The notes beneath the pieces are model-generated. The model had not been told where the DNA came from. It did not search any database and was given only the letters and a program-made list of their open reading frames with translations. Positions 51,222-60,600 of a stretch of 64,000 nucleotides of DNA are shown here, one piece after another; the stretch's first letter is position 1, and each line of letters starts with the position of its first letter. The stretch covers positions 1,612,001-1,676,000 of the forward strand of contig NZ_CP168219.1 of the NCBI RefSeq assembly GCF_041714655.1, given 5' to 3'. The DNA is from Pseudoroseicyclus_A sp041714655 (GTDB taxonomy: Bacteria; Pseudomonadota; Alphaproteobacteria; Rhodobacterales; Rhodobacteraceae). A program made the position numbers and the translations under genes.

Positions 51222-52688
51222 CTAGCCCTCGAACCCGTCGCGCACCAGCCGGTCGAGCGCCAGTACGCCCCAGCCGGTCGCCCCCTTGGGCGCGAGCTCG
51301 GTGCCCGTCTTCGTCCAGGCGGTGCCGGCGATGTCGAGATGCACCCAGGGCACCTCGGGCTTGACGAAATTGTTGAGAAAGCGCGCCGCGATCACCGCGC
51401 CGCCGGGCCGGCCGCCCACGTTCTTCAGATCGGCGACGCGGCTCTTCAGGAGCGTGTCATAGGCCGGCGTCAGCGGCATGTGCCAGGCGCCCTCGCCCTC
51501 CGCCGCCGCCGCCTTCAGGACGCGCGCGGTGAAGGCATCGTCATTGCCGAAGACGCCGGTGTGGTCATGCCCCAGCGCCACGACGATGGCGCCGGTCAGC
51601 GTGGCGAGATCGACCATGGCGGCGGGCTCGAACGTCTCCTGCGCGTACCAGAGCACATCGGCGAGGACGAGCCGGCCTTCCGCATCGGTGTTGATGTTCT
51701 CCACCGTGTCGCCCTTCATCGAGCGCACCACGTCGCCGGGCCGGGTGGCCTTGCCGGAGGGCATGTTCTCGACGAGCCCGACGAGGCCGACGACATTGGC
51801 CTTGGCGCGCCTGAGCGCCAGCGCCCGCATGACGCCGGCGACGGTGCCGGCGCCGCCCATGTCCATCACCATGTCCTCCATCCCCGGCCCCGGCTTCAGC
51901 GAGATGCCGCCGGTGTCGAAGACGACGCCCTTGCCGATCAGCGCCAAGGGCGGCTCCTTGCCGCCGCCGTTCCAGCGCATCACCACCATCTTGGTGGGGC
52001 TGTCGGAGCCCTGCCCGACGGAGAGGAGGAGCCGCATGCCGAGCTTCTCCAGCTCCGCCTCCTCGAAGATCTCCACCTCCAGCCCCAGCTCCTGCATGGC
52101 AGCGAGCCGGGCGGCGAAATCGTCGGTTGTCAGCACGTTGGCGGGCGTGCTCACCAGATCGCGCGTGAAGAAGACGCCCTCGGCCAGGGCGGCCATCGGG
52201 GCGGAGGCGGCGGCGACCGCCTCGGGCTTGGCGCACATCATCTCGACCTTTGCGGCCGGTGTCGCCTCGCCGCTGCGGAATTCGCGGAAGTCATAGGCGC
52301 GCAGCGCATAGCCGAAGGCCAGCTCGGCGGCGCGGGGGAAGGTGGCGGAGGCGATGGTCACGCGGGGGCTCTTGGCGGCGGCGGCGATGGCGGCGCCGGC
52401 CTTGCGGGCCGTGGCGACATCCGCCCGCCGCGCCAGCTTCACCACCAGCAGCATCTCCGCCGTCATCCCTGCCGGCATGGCGAGCTCGACGAGCGCGCCG
52501 TCGTCCAGCGCCTCCCATCTCTTGCTCTCCGCCAGCCGGGCGAGGGCCTTGCGCGTCGCGGTGTTCACCCGCCGCGCGGCGGCGTCCATCTCGCCCCCCG
52601 GGCCCAGGATCACGGCGACCGTCCCTTCCCGCCTGAGGAGCGCCGCAGCGTCGGTCTCGGCGAAGGTGACGGGGACGGGAGAGGTCAT
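51222..52688 (-). CDS. pepA: Cytosol (leucyl) aminopeptidase PepA
   Basis: An M17 dinuclear-zinc aminopeptidase of 488 residues. Seen: GKGVVFDTGGISLKPGPGMEDM with lysine and Asp ligands, DMGGAGTVAGVMRAL, and the M17 signature NTDAEGRLVLADVLWYAQ. GHDHTGVFGNDDAF and AGTAWTKTGTELAPKGATGW close the catalytic domain. ATG at 52688 preferred over 52700. It is divergent from lptF with 159 bp of shared promoter region. Confidence 0.95.
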   Translation of the reverse strand: MTSPVPVTFAETDAAALLRREGTVAVILGPGGEMDAAARRVNTATRKALARLAESKRWEALDDGALVELAMPAGMTAEMLLVVKLARRADVATARKAGAAIAAAAKSPRVTIASATFPRAAELAFGYALRAYDFREFRSGEATPAAKVEMMCAKPEAVAAASAPMAALAEGVFFTRDLVSTPANVLTTDDFAARLAAMQELGLEVEIFEEAELEKLGMRLLLSVGQGSDSPTKMVVMRWNGGGKEPPLALIGKGVVFDTGGISLKPGPGMEDMVMDMGGAGTVAGVMRALALRRAKANVVGLVGLVENMPSGKATRPGDVVRSMKGDTVENINTDAEGRLVLADVLWYAQETFEPAAMVDLATLTGAIVVALGHDHTGVFGNDDAFTARVLKAAAAEGEGAWHMPLTPAYDTLLKSRVADLKNVGGRPGGAVIAARFLNNFVKPEVPWVHLDIAGTAWTKTGTELAPKGATGWGVLALDRLVRDGFEG

Positions 52689-52847
52689 GAGGGACTCCAT
52701 GATGGGGATCGGAGAGGGGGATCGAGAGCCCGAACGTAGTCACGCCTCCGTCGATTGGCCAGAAACGAGTTGGGTCCGGCGGCGGGCTCAGCTAATTTGC
52801 CGCGGGCGGCGGGGGCACCCCCCGGGCGCGAGGGAGCGAGGAGGGCC

Positions 52848-53975
52848 ATGGGCCGGTTCGACCGATATGTAATGGGCCAGCTCCTGGCGCATTTCGGCTT
52901 CTTCGCCCTGGTGCTGATCCTTGTCTACTGGATCAACCGGGCGGTGGCGCTCTTCGATCAGCTCATCGGCGACGGGCAGAGCATCGGCACGTTCCTGGAA
53001 CTGACGGCCCTGTCGCTTCCCGGGCTCATCCGCATCATCCTGCCCATCGCCGCCTTCATCGCCGCCATCTCGGTGACGAACCGGCTGTCGAACGAGAGCG
53101 AGCTCGTGGCCGTGCAGGCGCATGGCTTCTCGCCCTGGCGGCTGGCGCGGCCGGTGGCGGGCTTCGGGCTGCTGGTCATGCTCCTCGTCTGGACGCTGAC
53201 GCATGTGCTCTCGCCCCTCTCGCAGGCCCAGCTCGGCGAGCGCCGGGCCGAGATCGCCGAAAGCGCCGCCGCGGCGCTTCTGCAGGAGGGGCAGTTCATC
53301 ACGCCGACGCCGGGCGTGACCTTCTACGTCCGGTCGATCACCGCGGAGGGCGAGCTTCGAGACATCTTCCTCACCGATTCCCGCGCCGAGGGGCAGAGCA
53401 TCACCTACACGGCAGCGAGCGCCTATTTCGTGCGCTCGGGCGGCGGCGCGCAGCTCGTCATGATCGACGGCATGGCGCAGACTTACCGGCGCGCGGCGGG
53501 CACGCTCGGCGTCACGGCCTTCGAGGATCTCGCCTATGACATCGGCGCCATGATCGGCTCCGGCGAGGGCCGCGCGCCGGCGCCGAACGAGCTCTCGACC
53601 ATGCGTCTGCTCACCGCCGATGCGGCGCTGGCGGAGGCGACGGGCCGCACCATCGGCGCGCTGGTGGCCGAGGGGCACGACCGTTTCGCGCAAGGCATCC
53701 TCGGCCTCGTCGGGCCGCTCATCGGCTTTGCCACGCTCCTCGTCGGCGGCTTCTCGCGCTTCGGTATCTGGCGGCAGATCGTCGCGGCGGTCGGGCTCAT
53801 CGTCGTGGTAAAGGTGGTGGAAAGCGGCGTCACCGGGCTCGTCCGCGCCGATCCGGCCGCCTGGCCGGCGCTCTACCTGCCCGGCGCGCTCGGGCTCGCC
53901 ATGGCGCTCTTCGCGCTTCACCTCGCCGCCCGCCCGCGGCTCTTCCGGCGCAGACGCGAAAGGGCCGCGGCATGA
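52848..53975 (+). CDS. lptF: LPS export permease LptF
   Basis: LptF, with LptG and the ATPase LptB, extracts lipopolysaccharide from the inner membrane. It is 375 residues. Seen: start helix GQLLAHFGFFALVLILVYWI, GLIRIILPIAAFIAAISVTNRLS, the periplasmic jellyroll domain (about 140-270) and three C-terminal helices. The first gene of the lptF-lptG-lptD-surA-pdxA-rsmA run; GAGGAGGG precedes the ATG. Confidence 0.93.
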   Translation: MGRFDRYVMGQLLAHFGFFALVLILVYWINRAVALFDQLIGDGQSIGTFLELTALSLPGLIRIILPIAAFIAAISVTNRLSNESELVAVQAHGFSPWRLARPVAGFGLLVMLLVWTLTHVLSPLSQAQLGERRAEIAESAAAALLQEGQFITPTPGVTFYVRSITAEGELRDIFLTDSRAEGQSITYTAASAYFVRSGGGAQLVMIDGMAQTYRRAAGTLGVTAFEDLAYDIGAMIGSGEGRAPAPNELSTMRLLTADAALAEATGRTIGALVAEGHDRFAQGILGLVGPLIGFATLLVGGFSRFGIWRQIVAAVGLIVVVKVVESGVTGLVRADPAAWPALYLPGALGLAMALFALHLAARPRLFRRRRERAAA

Positions 53976-55060
53976 TCCTTCACCGCTATTTCGCCCGCCG
54001 CTTCGCGCTGGACTTCGCGGTGATCCTCGCCGGGCTGACGCTGCTTCTCGTCTTCATCGAGCTCATCGAGCAGGCGCGGCGCCACAGCGACGATGCCGGC
54101 TTCTGGGTGGTCGTGCAGCTCGCGCTCCTGTCGCTGCCGGCGAGCCTTTACCAGCTCATGCCGATCATCGCGATTTTGGCGACGATCATGCTCTTCCTCT
54201 CGCTCTCCCGCTCCTCGGAGATGGTGGTGACCCGCGCCTCCGGCCGCTCGGCACTGCGGGCCCTCGTGGCGCCGGTGCTCGTGGTGCTCACCTTCGGGGC
54301 CGCCGCCCTCGCCATCCTCAACCCGCTCGCCGCCGCAACGGTGCGGGAATACGAGGCGCGGACGATGGCGCTCACCGGCACGACGCCCGTGCAGGCGCTC
54401 GCCGAGGGCGGGCTCTGGCTCCGCCAGGGCGGGGAGGCCGGCCCGAGCGTCATCCACGCCGCCCGCGCCTCGCTCGACGGCACCGAGCTGGCCGAGGTCT
54501 CGCTCCTCACCTTCGGAGAGGACGGCCGCCCGGTGGAGCGGATGGAGGCCGAGACCGCCCGCCTCACCCCCGGCGCCTGGGCGCTGACGGGGGTGAAGCG
54601 CTGGCCGCTCTCCGCCGCCAATCCCGAGGCCGCGGCCGAGACGCTCGCCGAGGCCTCCCTGCCCTCCACCCTCACCGCCCAGTCGATCCGCGACAGCTTC
54701 GGCGCCCCGGGCTCCATCCCGGTCTGGGAGCTGCCGCGCTTCATCGCGGAGCTCAAGGCGGCCGGCTTCTCGGCCCGCCGCCATGCGGTGCATCTGCAGA
54801 TGGAGCTGGCGGGGCCGCTCTTCCTCGTCGCCATGGTGCTGATCGGCGCCGGCTTCACCATGCGCCACCAGCGCGGCGGGCGGACGGGGATGATGGTGCT
54901 ATTCGCGATCCTCCTCGGCTTCGCCGCCTATTTCATCCGCAACTTCGCCCGGGTCCTCGGCGAGAACGGCGACATCCCCGCCGCCCTCGCCGCCTGGGCG
55001 CCGCCCGCCGCCGCCATCGCCATGGCGCTCGGCCTTATCCTGCATCTGGAGGACGGTTGA
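53972..55060 (+). CDS. lptG: LPS export permease LptG
   Basis: A 362-residue partner of LptF with the same layout: MILHRYFARRFALDFAVILAG start, LYQLMPIIAILATIMLFLSLS, an RSSEMVVTRASGRSAL coupling region to LptB, the periplasmic part, and C-terminal FLVAMVLIGAGFTMRHQRGG. The ATG overlaps the lptF stop (ATGA). The lptD start shares the last base of its stop (TGATG). Confidence 0.93.
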   Translation: MILHRYFARRFALDFAVILAGLTLLLVFIELIEQARRHSDDAGFWVVVQLALLSLPASLYQLMPIIAILATIMLFLSLSRSSEMVVTRASGRSALRALVAPVLVVLTFGAAALAILNPLAAATVREYEARTMALTGTTPVQALAEGGLWLRQGGEAGPSVIHAARASLDGTELAEVSLLTFGEDGRPVERMEAETARLTPGAWALTGVKRWPLSAANPEAAAETLAEASLPSTLTAQSIRDSFGAPGSIPVWELPRFIAELKAAGFSARRHAVHLQMELAGPLFLVAMVLIGAGFTMRHQRGGRTGMMVLFAILLGFAAYFIRNFARVLGENGDIPAALAAWAPPAAAIAMALGLILHLEDG

Positions 55061-57201
55061 TGCTCCGCCCCGTCCGCCACCTTCTCCGCCGCCTCCTGCG
55101 GGCCGCCTTCCCAACCCGCGCCCCTCTCCTCCTCGCCCTCCTCCTGCTCCTCGCCCCGGCAGCGCAGGCCCAGTCCCTGCCCTCCCTCATCGCCGACAGC
55201 CTCAGCGTCGACGGCCAGACGCTCGTCGCCGACGGCAATGTCGAGGTCTTCTACGAGGGCACGCGCCTCTCCGCCGCGCGGCTGACATACCGGCGCGAGA
55301 CGGATCACCTGACCATCGACGGGCCGATCTTCATCGAGACCGCCGAGGGCGAGATCCTCACCGCCACCCGGGCCGAGCTCGATCCCCGCCTGCAGAACGG
55401 CCTCCTCCTCGGGGCCCGCCTCGTCCTTGACCGGCGCCTGCAGCTCGCCGCCGCCGCCATCCGCCGGGAATCGCCTCTTTCCGAGCTCACCGAGGCCGTC
55501 GCCACCTCCTGCCAGGTCTGCGCCGGCCGTCCGCCGCTCTGGGAGATCCGCGCCGCCCGCGTCACCCATGACGAGGAGGCCCGCCAGCTCTGGTTCGAAG
55601 AGGCGCGCTTCGCCATCCGCGGCGTGCCCGTCGCCTATATCCCCCGCCTGCGCCTGCCCGAGCCCGGCGTCAGCCGGGCCACGGGGCTTCTCTTCCCCGA
55701 TATCAAGACCTCCGACCGGCTCGGCATCGGCCTCCGCCTGCCCTATTTCATCGCGCTGGGCGACAGCCGCGACCTGACGCTGACGCCCTACCTCTCCCCC
55801 GCCACCCGCACCTTCGAGGCCCGCTATCGCCAGGCCTTCTTCGCGGGGACGACGGAGATCCGCGGTGCCATCAGCGATGACGACCTGATGCCCGGCGCCC
55901 TGCGGGGCTATGTCATGGCCGAGCTCGACCTGGCGCTCGGCGCCTGGACCCTCGATGGCGATCTGCAGCTCGCCTCCGACCGCGCCTATCTGTCCACCTA
56001 CGGCTATTCCGATGCCGATCTGCTGACCTCCGCGCTCCGCCTCAGCCGGATCGAGGAGGACCGGATGACGCGGGCGGAGGCGGATTACTTCTCGACCCTG
56101 CGCACCGACGAGCGGCAGCGCGACCTGCCGCCGGTGGCCCTTTCCTTCAGCCACGAGCGGCGCGTGGCGCTCTCGCCCGTCACGCGGCTCGACCTCGGCG
56201 CCTCGGCGGATGCCTTCCGCCGCACCGGGGCGGGCCGCGACATGGCGCGGGCCGGAGCCTGGGGCGCGCTCGGCACCACGCGGATCCTGCCCGGCGGGCT
56301 GGTGGCGGAGGCCGAGGCACGGCTCACCGCCGACGCCTACCGGATCGACGACGGCCCCGATCAGGGTTTCGTCACCCGCGCCCAGCCCGCGGCCATCGCC
56401 ACGCTCCGCTGGCCCCTCATCCGCGCCAGCGCCCGCGCCACCCAGACGCTGGAGCCCATCATCGCCCTCGCCTGGTCCGAGACGCTCGGCACCTCGCCGC
56501 CCAACGAGGACAGCCCCTATCCCGAGCTCGACGAGGCCAATCTCTTCGCCCTCTCGCGCTTCCCCGGCGAGGATGCGACCGAGCGCGGCTGGCGGCTCGC
56601 GGCGGGGCTCGCCTGGACGGCGGACATGGCGTCGGGGGCCCATATCCGCCTGACCTTCGGGCAGATCCTGCGCCCCGGGCCCGGCCAGGATCCGGGGGCG
56701 GCCTTCACCGCCTCCTCCGGCCTCGCCGGCGCCAGCTCCGACCTCCTTCTCGCCTCGCAGCTCGCCTTCCCGTCGGGCCTCACGCTAACCGCGCGGACGC
56801 TCTGGGACGAGGCCACGGGCTTCGGCAAGACCGGGGCGGAGATCGACTGGGCCGCGGGGCGCGTCGACCTCAATGCCGCCTATGTCTGGCTGCCCGAGGA
56901 TGCCGGCGAGGGCCGTGCGCAGCCCGTCGCCGAATGGTCGCTCGACGCGGCCTACCGGATCAACGAGCGCTGGAACATCCGCCTCGACGGGCGCTATGAC
57001 ATTGCCAATTCCCAGCCCGCCCGGGCGGGGGTCGGCCTCGGCTGGCGCAATGAATGCGTGAGTGTGGATTTTTCCCTGACGCGCCGCTACACCAGCGCTA
57101 CCGCCGGGCCGCCGGTGACGGATCTGGGGCTTTCCGTCTCGCTCGACGGGTTCAGCACCGGCGCCACCACCCCGGTCGCCGCCTCCGCCTGCCGGGGGTG
57201 A
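55060..57201 (+). CDS. lptD: LPS-assembly protein LptD
   Basis: Outer-membrane barrel inserting lipopolysaccharide at the cell surface. It is 713 residues. A signal peptide covers about 1-37 (LLLALLLLLAPAAQAQ). The OstA-like periplasmic beta-taco (about 38-200) holds DSLSVDGQTLVADGNVEVFY and TCQVCAGRPPLWEIRAARV-type SCQVCAGRPPLWEIRAARVT. The barrel starts near YIPRLRLPEPGVSRATGLLF and ends with VSVDFSLTRRYTSA. Cysteines CQVC and two near the C-terminus could make disulfides. ATG at 55060 (a TTG codon precedes it). Confidence 0.93.
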   Translation: MLRPVRHLLRRLLRAAFPTRAPLLLALLLLLAPAAQAQSLPSLIADSLSVDGQTLVADGNVEVFYEGTRLSAARLTYRRETDHLTIDGPIFIETAEGEILTATRAELDPRLQNGLLLGARLVLDRRLQLAAAAIRRESPLSELTEAVATSCQVCAGRPPLWEIRAARVTHDEEARQLWFEEARFAIRGVPVAYIPRLRLPEPGVSRATGLLFPDIKTSDRLGIGLRLPYFIALGDSRDLTLTPYLSPATRTFEARYRQAFFAGTTEIRGAISDDDLMPGALRGYVMAELDLALGAWTLDGDLQLASDRAYLSTYGYSDADLLTSALRLSRIEEDRMTRAEADYFSTLRTDERQRDLPPVALSFSHERRVALSPVTRLDLGASADAFRRTGAGRDMARAGAWGALGTTRILPGGLVAEAEARLTADAYRIDDGPDQGFVTRAQPAAIATLRWPLIRASARATQTLEPIIALAWSETLGTSPPNEDSPYPELDEANLFALSRFPGEDATERGWRLAAGLAWTADMASGAHIRLTFGQILRPGPGQDPGAAFTASSGLAGASSDLLLASQLAFPSGLTLTARTLWDEATGFGKTGAEIDWAAGRVDLNAAYVWLPEDAGEGRAQPVAEWSLDAAYRINERWNIRLDGRYDIANSQPARAGVGLGWRNECVSVDFSLTRRYTSATAGPPVTDLGLSVSLDGFSTGATTPVAASACRG

Positions 57202-57271
57202 GGCCATGGAACGGACGATGGCAGGAACGAGCAGCAAGGCCGCGTCAGCCGGCTGGAAGAGAGGACGGCGC

Positions 57272-58561
57272 ATGACGGCCCGCAGGACAGCACACGTGAC
57301 ATCTCACCCGAGCCTCTTCGGCCACCCAAGCCTCTTCGGCGCCCTGCGCCGCCGGCTCTCGGGCCTCGCGATCTGCGGCGCCCTGGCCCTGACGGCTCTG
57401 GCGGCCCCTTCGGCTGCGCAGAACCTCTTCTCCCCCGTCGCCACCGTCGGTGGCCGCGTGGTGACCAATTACGAGCTCCAGCAGCGGCGGATGCTCCTGG
57501 AGCTCTTCCGCACCCCCGGCGATCTCGATGAGCTGGCGCTCGAGCAGCTCATCGACGAGCGCGTCAAGCAGGGGGCGCTGCAGCGCGCCGGCCTCGCGCT
57601 CACCGGCGACGGGCTTGAGGCGGCCATGACCGATTTCGCGCAGGGCGCCAACCTGCCGCTCGACCAGTTCCTCGGCATCCTCGCCGAGACGGGCGTCTCG
57701 GAGGAATCCTTCCGCGACTACGTCTCCGTCAACGCCGCCTGGCGCGATTACATCCGCCTCCGCTACGGCAGCTCGGTCACGATCTCGGAGGCCGAGATCG
57801 ACCGCGCGCTCGAAGGGCTCGGCCCCGACGCCTCGGGGATCGACCTCCTGCTCAACGAGATCATCCTGCCCGCCCCGCCGGATCGCGTCGCCGAGGCGCA
57901 GGCCGTGGCAGAGCGGATCGGGCAGATCCGCTCCATCCCCGAGTTCGAGGCGGCGGCGCGCGAGGTCTCCGCCGCGCAGAGCCGCGAGCGCTCGGGCCGG
58001 CTCGACTGGACGCCGCTCAGCAATTATCCCGCGCAGCTCCACCCCGTCTTCCTCGGGCTTGAGCCCGGCGAGGTGACGCCGCCCCTCAACGTGACGAACG
58101 GCATCGTGCTCTTCCAGCTCCGCGCCGTGCGCGAAAGTGCCGTGTCGCGGCCGGCCCCGGCCGAGATCGACTACGCCATCTTCACGCTGCCCAATACCGA
58201 GGGCAGCCTCACCGAGGCCGCCACCATCGCCGCCGGGCTCGACACTTGCGACGATCTCTACGGCACCGCCTATGGCCTGCCCGAAGACCGGCTGATCCGC
58301 GAAAGCCGCGCCCCCGGCGCCATCCCGCAGGACATCGCGCTGGAGCTGGCGCGGCTGGATGCGGACGAGACCTCCGTCCGCCTCACCAGCGCCGACGGCG
58401 CCTGGCGTTACCTGCTGATGCTCTGCGCCCGCCTGCCGGCCGAGAGCGTCGGCGCCGACCGCGACGCGGTGGAAAGCCGCCTGCGCTCCGAGCAACTCGC
58501 GGGACTGGCCGATGCGCTCCTGGCGGATCTGAAGGCCGCCACGCCGATCACCTTCCCATGA
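57272..58561 (+). CDS. surA: Periplasmic chaperone/isomerase SurA
   Basis: Peptidyl-prolyl isomerase and chaperone for outer-membrane proteins such as LptD. It is 429 residues from this start; an ATG at 57206 would add 22. A signal region lies near 30-48 (ICGALALTALAAPSAAQ), then the SurA N domain (VATVGGRVVTNYELQQRRML) and a parvulin-like domain with RERSGRLDWTPLSNYP. A tandem HPSLFG-HPSLFG precedes the signal helix. AGAGGA six bases before the ATG at 57272 supports this start. It overlaps pdxA (ATGA). Confidence 0.9.
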   Translation: MTARRTAHVTSHPSLFGHPSLFGALRRRLSGLAICGALALTALAAPSAAQNLFSPVATVGGRVVTNYELQQRRMLLELFRTPGDLDELALEQLIDERVKQGALQRAGLALTGDGLEAAMTDFAQGANLPLDQFLGILAETGVSEESFRDYVSVNAAWRDYIRLRYGSSVTISEAEIDRALEGLGPDASGIDLLLNEIILPAPPDRVAEAQAVAERIGQIRSIPEFEAAAREVSAAQSRERSGRLDWTPLSNYPAQLHPVFLGLEPGEVTPPLNVTNGIVLFQLRAVRESAVSRPAPAEIDYAIFTLPNTEGSLTEAATIAAGLDTCDDLYGTAYGLPEDRLIRESRAPGAIPQDIALELARLDADETSVRLTSADGAWRYLLMLCARLPAESVGADRDAVESRLRSEQLAGLADALLADLKAATPITFP

Positions 58562-59541
58562 GGATCCCGCCGCCGGTCGTCTCCTGCGGCGAGCCCGCCG
58601 GCGTCGGCCCCGAGGTCGCCGCCAAGGCCTGGGATGCGCTTCGGGGCGAATTGCCCTTCGCATGGATCGGCGATCCCTCGCATCTTCCCGCCGGCACGCC
58701 CTGGGACGAGATCCGCGCCCCGGCCGAGGCGCAGGCGGTGGCCGAGCGCGCCCTGCCCGTCCTCTTCCTGCCGTTCGAGCGCCCGGCGATCCCGGGCGTG
58801 CCGCAGAAGAGCCATGCCGAGGCGGTGATCGAGGCGATCCGCTACGGCGCCGACCTCGCGGCTAGCGGCGCGGCCTCCGCACTCGTGACGGGGCCGATCA
58901 GCAAGGCGGCGCTGATGAGCGGCGCCGGCTTCGCCTTTCCCGGCCATACGGAGTTCCTCGCGCATCTGGCGGGGGACGTGCCGGTGGCGATGATGCTCGC
59001 CTGCAGCGAGCTGCGCGTCGTGCCGGCGACGATCCATGTCGCGCTCTCCGAGGTGCCTAAGGTGCTGACGCCGGCGCGGCTGGAGGAAGTGATCCGCCTC
59101 ACCCATGCCGGGCTCCGCCGCGACTTCGGCATCACGGGGCCGCGCCTCGCCGTCGCCGGGCTCAACCCCCATGCGGGCGAGGACGGGCGCATGGGCCGCG
59201 AGGAGCAGGACTGGATCTCCCCCCTCCTCCTCAGCCTGCGCGCCGAAGGGCTGAGCCTCACCGGCCCGCACCCGGCCGACACGCTCTTTCATGCCGCGGC
59301 CCGCGCCCGCTACGACGCGGCCATCGCCATGTATCACGATCAGGCGCTGATCCCGATCAAGACGATCGACTTCGCGGGCGGCGTGAACGTGACCCTGGGC
59401 CTGCCCTTCATCCGCACCTCGCCGGATCACGGCACGGCCTTCGACATCGCCGGGCGGAACCGGGCGGATCCGACCTCGATGATCGCGGCGCTCCGCATGG
59501 CGAGCGACATGGCCGCCCGCAAGGCGCGCGCCCCCGCATGA
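58558..59541 (+). CDS. pdxA: 4-hydroxythreonine-4-phosphate dehydrogenase PdxA
   Basis: Oxidises 4-phosphohydroxy-threonine in pyridoxal-phosphate synthesis. It is 327 residues. Seen: SCGEPAGVGPEVAAKAW (start), ALVTGPISKAALMSGAGFAFPGHTEFLA with a metal His, LNPHAGEDGRMGREE, MYHDQALIPIKTIDF, and TSPDHGTAFDIAGRNRADP. All metal histidines are present. It is part of the surA-pdxA-rsmA order known from other bacteria. Confidence 0.96.
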   Translation: MRIPPPVVSCGEPAGVGPEVAAKAWDALRGELPFAWIGDPSHLPAGTPWDEIRAPAEAQAVAERALPVLFLPFERPAIPGVPQKSHAEAVIEAIRYGADLAASGAASALVTGPISKAALMSGAGFAFPGHTEFLAHLAGDVPVAMMLACSELRVVPATIHVALSEVPKVLTPARLEEVIRLTHAGLRRDFGITGPRLAVAGLNPHAGEDGRMGREEQDWISPLLLSLRAEGLSLTGPHPADTLFHAAARARYDAAIAMYHDQALIPIKTIDFAGGVNVTLGLPFIRTSPDHGTAFDIAGRNRADPTSMIAALRMASDMAARKARAPA

Positions 59542-59551
59542 GCCCTTCTCG

Positions 59552-59612
59552 CTTTTCTCCAGATACCCGCGGGGGGAGTCGGCCCTTCGGGCCGATGGGG
59601 GGCAGTGCCCTC
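59552..59612 (+). repeat. AAATAC/G-run hairpin element, variant copy
   Basis: CTTTTCTCCAGATACCC, a G-run, then TCGGCCC-ttc-GGGCCGA and a second G-run with TGCCCTCC. It lies between pdxA and rsmA. Confidence 0.5.
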
Positions 59613-59629
59613 CTCCCGGCGGCCGCAGA

Positions 59630-60463
59630 ATGACCCAGATCGACAGCCTGCCGCCCCTCCGCGAGGTGATCGCGACGCATGGCCTTTCGGCCCGCAAGGC
59701 GCTCGGCCAGAACTTCCTTCTGGATCTCAACCTCACCGCCAAGATCGCCCGCGCGGCGGGGGATCTCACGGGCGCCGATGTGCTCGAGATCGGCCCCGGC
59801 CCGGGCGGCCTCACCCGGGGCCTTCTCGCCGAGGGTGCCCGCCGCGTGGTGGCGGTTGAGAAGGATGCCCGCTGCATCCCGGCGCTGGAGGAGATCGCGG
59901 CCGCCTATCCGGGCCGGCTCGAGGTGCTGGAGGGCGATGCGCTCGCCGTCGACCTCACCGGCCGCCTGACGCCGCCGGTGAAGATCGCCGCCAACCTGCC
60001 CTACAACGTCGGCACCGAGCTATTGGTCCGCTGGCTGACCCCGCCCGCCTGGCCGCCCTTCTGGCAGAGCCTGACGCTGATGTTCCAGCGCGAGGTGGCC
60101 GAGCGCATCGTGGCGAGGCCCGGGAGCAAGGCCTACGGGCGCCTCGCGCTTCTCGCCGGCTGGCGCTGCGAGGCGCGGATCGTCATGGACCTGCCGCCCT
60201 CCGCCTTCACCCCGCCGCCGAAGGTCTCTTCCGCCGTGGTGCATCTGACGGCCCTGCCCGAGCCCCACTTCCCCGCCGAACCGGCCAAGCTCGAACGGGT
60301 CGTGGCGATGGCCTTCAATCAGCGGCGGAAGATGCTGAGGGCGGCGCTGAAGGGGCTGGGGCCGGATGTGGAGGACAAGCTCGTCGCCGCCGGCATCCCG
60401 CCCACGGCCCGCGCCGAGGAGATCGAGCTGGAGCGGTTCTGTGCGCTGGCGCGGCTGGTGTGA
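59630..60463 (+). CDS. rsmA: 16S rRNA dimethyladenosine transferase RsmA (KsgA)
   Basis: Dimethylates the two adjacent adenosines near the 3' end of 16S rRNA late in 30S assembly. It is 277 residues. Seen: GLSARKALGQNFLLDLNLTA (substrate end), SAM motif LEIGPGPGGLTRGLLAEGAR (about 49-68), ANLPYNVGTELLVRWL with the catalytic NLPY, and FQREVAERIVARPGSKAYGR. Last gene of the lpt run, after the repeat at 59552-59612. Confidence 0.96.
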   Translation: MTQIDSLPPLREVIATHGLSARKALGQNFLLDLNLTAKIARAAGDLTGADVLEIGPGPGGLTRGLLAEGARRVVAVEKDARCIPALEEIAAAYPGRLEVLEGDALAVDLTGRLTPPVKIAANLPYNVGTELLVRWLTPPAWPPFWQSLTLMFQREVAERIVARPGSKAYGRLALLAGWRCEARIVMDLPPSAFTPPPKVSSAVVHLTALPEPHFPAEPAKLERVVAMAFNQRRKMLRAALKGLGPDVEDKLVAAGIPPTARAEEIELERFCALARLV

Positions 60464-60487
60464 GGGGGGCCTTCACACGCCGCCTGG

Positions 60488-60560
60488 CGTAGGGTGGGTT
60501 TTCAACCCACCTTTTTCGGCGGTCTGGCTCATGGCGTGGCGGGCTGAAGCCCGCCCTACG
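60488..60560. repeat. Nested palindromic intergenic element
   Basis: Outer arms CGTAGGG and CCCTACG enclose two hairpins, GGTGGGTT-ttc-AACCCACC (60493-60511, followed by TTTTT) and GGCGGGCT-ga-AGCCCGCC (about 60538-60555). Typical REP/BIME layout. It lies between convergent rsmA and phoB, and the first hairpin with its T-run could end rsmA transcription. Confidence 0.65.
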
Positions 60561-60600
60561 GGGGCCGGGGATAGGCCCCGAGGTCTCAACTATAGCCCCC

